Positions 55,843-64,000 of a DNA stretch of 64,000 nucleotides are shown here, piece by piece. The DNA is taken from assembly GCA_012861695.1 (NCBI GenBank), contig JAAOOA010000160.1, positions 372,001 through 436,000 of the forward strand. Direction: 5' to 3'. Origin of the DNA: Trematomus loennbergii (Eukaryota; Chordata; Actinopteri; Perciformes; Nototheniidae). The notes below the pieces were generated by a model. It ran no database searches. It saw only the letters and a program-made list of their open reading frames with translations, and was not told where the DNA came from. A program made the position numbers and the translations under genes. Position 1 is the first letter of the stretch. Each line of letters starts with the position of its first letter.

Positions 55843-56921
55843 GGCCCTGACACACCAGGCAGTCACCAGAGAACTCGCCGACACCGACACCGACAGTTCC
55901 ATCGACGAGTTCTCCTTCGTCTTGGCCATGTGTCGCACTGGAACACACCGCAAAGACTTCAGCCGAGCACATACGAACTGTGCATGCGTGAGTGGCAATA
56001 ACTCTCCTTACCAGCAGGCGGCGGTAGTGTGTATTCGTCATTCAAAATAGGCAACAACCGGAAGACAGAGAAGAAGAACAGACTGATATAAACAAACAAA
56101 TAGCGTGTGCATTCCATTTTCACTCTCGTCCATCGAAAACATGTTTTCGAATATAAAATACATGAATGATGAAATGAGCACATAAAGTGCAGACATACTA
56201 TAAAATCACAGTTAATAGACCTGCATCTGATGATCGCAGTGTTCTGGCGCGTGTGTAGTTTATTGAGTCAGCAATGTAGTAATGTATGTAATGTAATAAT
56301 GGCCACTTCTTGCTAAATGACAATTCCATGTGATGCTTTTATCCGAGGCGACTCACAATAGGTAAATGAACAGCAGTAGACAGTATCTCATGTACTTAGA
56401 CACTGTACTTAAGGACAATGTTGAGGTACTTGAGACTAATCCTGCAACTTTATACTGACAAATAAACCGATGAGATGAAAAACCGGACTTGACCAAACAA
56501 ATCACGGAGCTCTCAGCAGAGGACAGCCGGGGACGCTCCCGCCGATATCAGAGATGTCCCTGCTATGTGTGGGAGGTAAGAGAGGACATTTAAGGGCTAT
56601 GTTTGATGTCTTTAAGTATCACCTGCTGGGGTTTAGCTGCTGTCCTGTGCCTTTTTAAATCGTTTGTTTACGTCCCTCACTTCCGTTTCGCTTCTCATTT
56701 GCTAGCTGAACAGCTGATCAGAGTGGTTTCTTGGCCCGATAGCTTGTGTCCGTATTTTGGCCGATTCAACATGTTGAATCGGCCATGTGTCGACCATGAA
56801 AGGCCAAATAAGGCGTGTCCCGGCCGAGGGTTCGGGACACACCAAATTGACTTTGGGCGACAAGGAACGCGTTGTCGCCAGACAACCGAAGACGGCCGAA
56901 TACGGCCTGGTGTGTCAGGCC
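55843..56921. mobile_element. TTAA-target MITE, 1.08 kb
   Basis: Ends GGCCCTGACACACCAGGC and GCCTGGTGTGTCAGGCC are inverted; TTAA at 55839-55842 and 56922-56925. Interior has inverted GGCCGATTCAACATGTTGAATCGGCC-like sequence near 56759 and no transposase frame. Confidence 0.9.
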
Positions 56922-56925
56922 TTAA

Positions 56926-58139
56926 GTTACCAGTTTTTAGCTCTGCATAATTCATGATATATCAGTGCTTATATCTGTTGTGTGAAACGTATTTACTTCA
57001 TTACTGTAATTGAATTGTTGGCATGTTGCATACTATAACTGTACAAAAATCCTGCACAATTTACTGTGGTAAACTTACTTTTATGCAACACAGACACTGA
57101 CCAACCACTATATCTTTGTTGTTTATCTGAAGGACTGAGAAAAAAAGACGTGCTGGTGGAAGGCTAAGGATTTTCTATGAGGCACAGGTAGCAGCAGTTA
57201 CAAACTTGGTTTTGGCAAACAATGCCATCCCACTTAGAGAGATACGAAGCATTGTAACTATGTGCTGAGTTGCATGTTGCACAATGTTATTTTTGAAAAA
57301 ATGTGATTTTTGTGAGTTGTTTTGCACTTTGGGTGTGTGGTTTTGTGAATTGTGTTTAGTGTTCTGAGAAACTGAGCAATTTAAAAAAAATGGTGTGTTA
57401 GCAATCGAGAAAAACTGTAAAGGTCTCTTATTATACTATTGTTAGGCATATATTATAGGTCTCAGATATTTAAAAAAACATGTCAATGAAGTGTTTTGCT
57501 CAAAATACCAAACAGATCATGCATTCTAGCCTCATCCCCCTCTATTTCAGCCTGTTACTAAAGTGCTGATTCTGAGTCAGTAGCTTCAAACATTCACACT
57601 TCAACATAAGGCATGTTATGAGTTAAGATTAAGCAATAAGGTTGAGGGAATATGATACAACCTTGAGAACAAAATACTGTGGTCACTACCGAAACAGTGG
57701 ATGTTTTGTAAAAAATTAAGTATATTGAGTTATCAACTAAAATGATATGATACTGATTGGTTTAATGTATGTTCAATTTCAACAATCATCAACTCTGGAA
57801 TCAATATGATCAGTATTATGCATTTTACAAAGAAGGTTTGCATTATGATTTTTATGAATTGTATAAATTGAACTTTGAAATTTGATTAAAAATGCACTTC
57901 TATTAATTTAATTGTGAAAACCCTCAAGAAATATTTGTTAAAATACTATTTAGAGAAGGGAAGGTAAAACAATCTTAACAGGTTAATATAATACTTTTTT
58001 ACTACAGTGTATGTACTATGTTTCGGTAGTGACCATTTTTGGTAGAGGAAGAACATTCCAATACAGTCTGAAAATACGATATAAAAATGTACGGTTCTTT
58101 TACTAGATATGGTACAAAATATATATGGACAAAGTTTTT
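56926..58139. other. AT-rich intergenic DNA, no gene seen
   Basis: A degraded TTAA-MITE piece lies near 57420-57600 (GGTCTCAGATATTTAAAAAA, as at 11480). The rest shows no frame or repeat structure I can name. Confidence 0.4.

Positions 58140-58207
<68 letters not shown>
58140..58207. repeat. (GA)n microsatellite
   Basis: About 34 GA units with one phase break at 58160. The Ser-Leu open frame on the minus strand is low complexity only. Confidence 0.96.
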
Positions 58208-58209
<2 letters not shown>

Positions 58210-58351
58210 TCCCATGTGACTGAATTCCCACAGCCACCATTGAAACACACACACTCCTGTTAGGACTGGACGGGGGGTCGGGGGGCTCTCAGTGGCTCTG
58301 AAGCACAGAGGATTAATGCCACAGTGGCTTTTCATGATCTGCACAGAGGCT

Positions 58352-59356
<1,005 letters not shown>

Positions 59357-60255
59357 CAGGGGTTCCCAAACTTTTCAGCCCGCGACCCCGAAAATAACAG
59401 TGCCAGAGACTGGCGACCCCTGTCAGCGGGAATATCTCCGCAATGGAGCGAGCTTAAGTTTGAACCATTTTCTGGCGATTTGTAATCTGTTCTAGAAAAC
59501 AATTTGTTTTTTAGGATTTCAAGAAGCATATAGAACAAACAATGGATGTATTTTATGAACATTTATCCATTCTGAAAGTAGATTTAGATGTGTTAGGAGT
59601 GAAATAGAGATTATTATCTAATATATGCATCCAATGAAGCTTTGCATGAAGTCTGTTGATGATCAGAGGCTGTTGTTGGGGCTGCATAAACGTTTTTTTA
59701 TTTTTGTTTTGTAGGCAGACCATGCAGGCCAGCCCGATGGTCACCAAGGTTCATGTTTTAATAGCATTTTTACAAAAAAAGCCCAGACGAGCCTAACATG
59801 TGAAAAAATTGCTTAGACCTCAGAGAGTTAAATTTAGGACTGCAACCATAGTTTTACTGTATTTTGTTTTGAAAATCCACAGCGGAGGTTTGTGTCGTAC
59901 TACATGCGGTGTATTTTGCATATCTCTCAGTAGCCAACGATCTGTGAGTCTGTTGGATAGGACATAAACTCCGTAATAAATGTAGTCTACATTTCATAAG
60001 AGGTGTAAAACCTGTGAGCATTTTAAATCGCATTTGAACTAAATGCTTATAATAATCTGTAGTTGTATTTGTATTGTTGATTTATTGTGTGAACGAGGCG
60101 ATATAGAGAAGGTTAAGCTGTCATTATTAGGCTGTTATGTACTGTTGGAGTGGTAAGCAGGCCTATTGTTTTTGGATATTTGTGGAGTCAGGTGGTCCGT
60201 GAGTGTTTTTTATTGGTTAAGTGGTCCTTGGTATGAAAAAGTTTGAGAAACACTG
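59357..60255. mobile_element. Old hAT-like element
   Basis: Starts CAGGGGTTCCCAAACTTTTC and ends GTATGAAAAAGTTTGAGAAA CACTG, imperfect inverted ends of a kind common in vertebrate hATs. No intact target duplication; interior without frame. Judged old. Confidence 0.65.
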
Positions 60256-60612
60256 CGCTAGTGGATTATCAACGGGGGGAGCCTCGCTACGGGGAAATTA
60301 TACAGATGGCTAGTCCGCCCCTGAAACATTTCTATGCACACATTATTATTAATAATCATTTAAAAAAAATAGATTAAAAAAATTGATGATTTTTTTTTTG
60401 ATGAGTAGAAGACTATCTTTTCACAGATTTATCCAAGAATCAATGAATCCCTGTCTTTAGCGTAACCTGCATTACCGGGCCTGTTTATAACCTGTGAGCT
60501 ACCAACAATATTATTTCCCCTTCACTCATTCACTCATAAAGCGTTATTATTACTTGTTATGTTAAACTGATTTAGATAAAATACTCTCCACTGTCCTGCT
60601 GTTATTACCTCA

Positions 60613-61749
60613 GCAACACACTCTCACTCCATAAACGTCCAGGAGCGACGCGTGGTCAGGGTCCCGTGGCGTGCAGTTGGGACGCTCCTAGGCTCCTTCA
60701 GCTTCATAAACAGACGCAAAGAGCTTTCAACTGATTGCAATGTATTCCCATCTGTGGCGGGATTTGACGCTCATGGAAGCACGGCATTCGTTTGTGTCGG
60801 AGGCTGTTAAAGGCAATGTGAGCGTCCATTCCCATTGGATAACGGAGAATTGTACACCCGGTAAGTAAGTATTCCCCTTACTGTCGATTGATTTGACAGT
60901 GATATCTCCACTCATCAACTCAAAAACACCAGATTATCCTTGTTAATTAAACGACATTGATAGTTTTAGTGTACAATGCTTTTGTCACGTTTTCCCCTTC
61001 AATTCTGAGAAACAAGTCGTTTTCTATGAGTTTTGGATGGCCGAAGACATTACATTACCCACAATCCTCTGTAGCAACCATAGAATGTATATTGCAACAG
61101 GCAACAGCTTCGGTTCATGTTAATTTACAAACTCTTCAACTACAACCGTAGTTATATTAAAAACATGTTAGAAGGCCTCACGAAATACTTTAATGTAAAT
61201 GTAAATTTAAATGTGAAGGAATGTGTGTATATTAACTGTGGGTTTTTCTCTGGAAGTTTTTCCTTGTACGATGTGAGGGTCAAAGGACAGATGATGCCGT
61301 TTTTCTCATACTGATATTCCGCTATGCACGCTGGGATTTGGTGTTTATGCGATGTGAAATCCGAAAACATTTAAACATTTTTTAATAATACATTATTCCG
61401 AGTGTGCTTGCTTTTCTCTTTGAAAGTCATCACATAACGGCATTGTAATACACGTTTCGGCTGCATTAAATATTACATATCTGCCGTAGTTAACTCTATT
61501 TATAGAGCCCTGATGAGAACACTTCTAGACAAACAGGAACTGCCGCCAAAACTGAAAACTTGACGTGGATCTTAAATATATAAGCAATTAAACAACATCT
61601 TACATTTCTTTTCACAATATGTCTCCTTGCAGTATCAACACTATTCGGCTGACTTTTATATTTGATCCAATTGGTAGATAGGCTGTATTTACGCCATAAC
61701 GGTGCACAGCTGATAGAAAGGGACACCTACTGGTTAAAGCACGTTATTG
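60613..61749 (+). repeat. ~1-kb dispersed repeat, copy 2
   Basis: Direct-orientation match to 30628-31630. A retroposon tail piece (CTCTGGAAGTTTTTCCTTGT ACGATGTGAGGG, 61248-61280) is an extra insertion here. Class unknown. Confidence 0.65.
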
Positions 61750-61791
61750 CATTTTATAATTGTATAAATATCTTGATTTCTTCTTTTCTAA

Positions 61792-62932
61792 CCTGTTAGA
61801 ACCACCCGGTACCGGGCGGATAAACGCGTCATTTGCAGGAAACAACGTCTAAGGAATCTTAATATTTAATAAACTATGAATGTTTTATATCCATGTAACG
61901 GGAAGAAACTCAGCTAACTGATCTTTTAAAAAAAAATCCAAAAAACCCCACAATGCTAACACTCAGCCTCTGAATAAGCCACGAGCGAAAAATGTAACCT
62001 ATCACTGCACCTAAACTCACTCATAACTCCCTTATTACTTATCCTAGATGCACAGCCAACCGCTCGATTAGCATCTCCTGGAGACACAGAATCGTTTGGT
62101 GCCCACCTCAACACTCAGTGATAAACATTTGCGACGCTATAAACGAAAGCGTACATCAGAACATGTGGAGCTAGGTAGCTAGAAACGCTAACATGGCTTA
62201 CCTTGGTCAAAACTGGTCTTCAATGGCATTAAAACGATAAAAAAACAATGCTGCAGTTAATCCATAGGTTAATCCAATGTGTCTGTGTCCTCTTTGAATG
62301 ATTTCTGATAATCCATAAGCAATAAAACTGCTTTTTCGTTTCCAAATGTCAGAGCGAGAGATCGCTTCACTCTGGTGCAAACCTGCATGCGGGAAGCCCC
62401 CACCGTTTGTGTGTGGGGGCCTCCCCCTTCGATTCTATTGGCTCTAACGGTCAGAAAGAGGTGTCAACCATCCAAATCGACCAAGGGGGGCCAGAGATAT
62501 GGAAAAAAAAACATTTTCACCCAAATCACCTCAGAGGTGGAGTGGTTTTGGCTAAACCTCTCTAAAAAGGTCAAATGTCACTTGTTTTGCATCAATCTTG
62601 ATACAGGGTACTTATTATATGTTGTACTTTGGATTCCTAAAGCTTTTAGTCTACTAACCCATCATCCAAGGGTAGTTTTCACTATAAGTAAAAAATAACT
62701 TTTGGACGGACACTATAATTTACAGTTTTTTACTATGTAAAATCTGAATTTTTTTAAAATAAAAAACATCTATATTGATTCTGACACTTCTCCATCCAAC
62801 TCACAGATGTAACCTTGCTTTGATAAAATAAATTATTCATATAACCCTTTTAGAAGTTAAGTTGTAGTCATTTGTTTTGGGCATGTCATTTTCGAGCCTG
62901 AAACATGAAAAACAGGCTTGGTGCTTAACAGG
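61792..62932 (+). mobile_element. TTAA-family element, full copy (target CTAA)
   Basis: Ends CCTGTTAGAACC and GGTGCTTAACAGG; flanked by CTAA at 61788-61791 and 62933-62936, a variant of TTAA that is still duplicated. 1141 bp, reverse orientation to 12709-13868. A + strand frame (62375-62698) ends KAFSLLTHHPRVVFTISKK and parallels the minus-strand frame of the other copy. Confidence 0.85.
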
Positions 62933-62936
62933 CTAA

Positions 62937-63244
62937 GGTTACATTTTTCTGTTGTCGTACATAATACACTTATTGATAGGCCTATCTTTTCTTTAAAAAC
63001 ATCTTATTGATATTTTTCTATCTTGTATTTATTTGCATTGCAATTCATAATGATGAAAATGAATCAGGTTAAATTACTTTTATATTTTGATACTCAGTCA
63101 AATTACTCTTTTTTTAAAACTAGTATTGTAACGGAAAACATTTTTGAAGGTATCCCTCCCCTCCAAACTTCTCGGACCATCTGACGCCCATGGAGGATCC
63201 AACTTGGGGGGGGGGGGGTTAGTTGGGGGGGGGATTAGACAGCA
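62937..63244. other. Upstream flank of the last gene
   Basis: AT-rich, then two G runs at 63206-63215 and 63224-63232. No gene. Confidence 0.4.
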
Positions 63245-63509
63245 GAGGAAAGAGAAACCTGACGGAGCTCGGATATTTTCCAGGTGTTTCGCAGCTCCGC
63301 CCCCGTCCCCCGGGTCCTGCTGCGGGGCAGAGCCGCAGCGAGCAGGGGGCTGGGCCTCCGACACACCAAGCCTCCTGCAGTGTGCCCGGCCAGAGGAGCC
63401 CGGACCCCGCTCAGCATCACACAGCGCGGAACTCTTCCACGGAGGATACACGGTTTATTCTTCAGGTTTCTCCTCTGGCTCGGAGCGCCATCACGGAGCC
63501 GCAGTCAGC
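63245..63509 (+). promoter_or_regulatory. GC-rich promoter / 5' UTR region
   Basis: GC content and CpG frequency rise sharply compared with the flanks (e.g. CCGCCCCCGTCCCCCGGGTC, 63297-63316). It lies directly upstream of the start codon at 63510. Such CpG-rich DNA usually marks a promoter and first exon; no TATA box is seen. Long overlapping frames on both strands here are by-products of GC richness. Confidence 0.55.
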
Positions 63510-63564
63510 ATGTCGGAACTCTCCGTGAACGACCACCTCGAAGGGATTTTATCAGATTTCGAAG
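63510..63564 (+). CDS. First coding exon of an unidentified gene
   Basis: ATG at 63510 (context GTCAGCATGT) encodes MSELSVNDHLEGILSDFE in 18 codons plus one base, followed by the strong donor GAAG|GTATGT at 63565. The acidic, leucine-containing N terminus looks like that of a cytoplasmic adaptor-type protein and feels familiar, but I cannot name it with confidence. The rest lies right of the window. In its favour are the CpG-rich upstream region, the clean donor and the absence of repeats. Confidence 0.6.
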
Positions 63565-64000
63565 GTATGTGTAATATTGAATGACTTTACTGCTGCCTCC
63601 AATAAACGCTGGCTCCAGGCCGTCCCTCTGCTCTGAGAGCGGGCTCCTTTCTGCATCAGCCCGCGGCCTGCAGTTACGCTTTCTCGGTCGTTACTTTACC
63701 TGAAAAATGTGACAAAAAAAAAGTGAAATATATCCTACCATAGTTTTAAAAAGCAAATAATAGCCTATATTAACAGTGTGGCTGTATTCTTTTTATAATG
63801 TTAATTAAAACCACAGCTGGAACTATTAGTGCCGTTTTTTATTAGTTAAAAACAACAGAACATGATGTGAAAATGTTCATATTTGTTTCTTTTTTTGGTA
63901 ATGTGTCTAATATTAGGTTGGCTGTGATTGGTCATTTGAAGATGTCACTTTTTTCTATGAACAATTTTCTGACATTTTATTTACCTAATGTATAGACCAA
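63565..64000. other. Start of intron 1 of the last gene
   Basis: Follows the GTATGT donor. GC-rich for about 120 bp, then AT-rich. No further exon seen. Confidence 0.5.

Noticed and set aside
63098..63451. Long minus-strand frames beside the last exon
   Set aside because: Explained by GC-rich sequence lacking stops; no start context, domain or splice support.

Overview
The window is vertebrate nuclear DNA, almost certainly from a teleost fish. It holds the 3' half of one multi-exon host gene, an ABCC-class ABC transporter that I call ABCC6-like, and the first coding exon of a second host gene at the far right. Most of the rest is transposable elements of types common in fish: hAT, TTAA-target elements, Tc1, THAP-bearing elements, DIRS, L2-like and L1/Tx1-like LINEs. 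Long CA/GT/GA microsatellites are also present. No species can be named from the sequence alone, and I saw no tRNA, rRNA, CRISPR or prokaryotic feature.

Layout. 1-5370: a TIR element cut by the window edge, a THAP-bearing inverted-repeat element, a dead hAT transposase, and a partial copy of a TTAA element. 5371-27441: ten + strand exons of the ABCC gene, from the linker after NBD1 through TMD2 and NBD2 to the stop. Its introns are full of nested elements, and the 14-kb intron 10654-24875 alone holds an L2-like LINE, TTAA elements, a DIRS fragment, a three-exon BED-type hAT gene and a Harbinger-like element. 27442-42000: L1/Tx1 endonuclease fragment, hAT scraps, a ~1-kb dispersed repeat, a 3.5-kb TA-flanked noncoding element, a Tc1 relic, a perfect palindrome and a second Harbinger-like copy. 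42000-51990: unidentified exon-like open frames, a near-perfect 40-bp minisatellite, a 422-codon hAT ORF (DUF4371 type), and a DIRS retrotransposon split by a hAT element. 51990-62940: the second, inverted, TA-flanked element, more TIR elements, two microsatellites, the second ~1-kb repeat and a third TTAA-family copy. 63245-64000: GC-rich promoter-like DNA, a short coding exon and the start of its intron.

Most notable points. (1) The ABCC exons have good splice sites, but three of them each lack exactly one base, which breaks the frame; one loss makes an in-frame TGA. This is either an unpolished assembly or a very young pseudogene. (2) Insertion histories can be read directly from target-site duplications: 8-bp TSDs for five hAT copies, TTAA for several families, and two cases where a sibling repeat in the same window preserves the empty site. 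(3) Several families occur as inverted pairs here (1/55095, 18975/39130, 33044/51996, 12709/61792), so the region could invert or delete by recombination. I found no convincing new functional system. The best candidates for a second look are the splice-bounded open frames at 42247-44220 with their minisatellite, and the open frame shared by the TTAA elements at 12709 and 61792.
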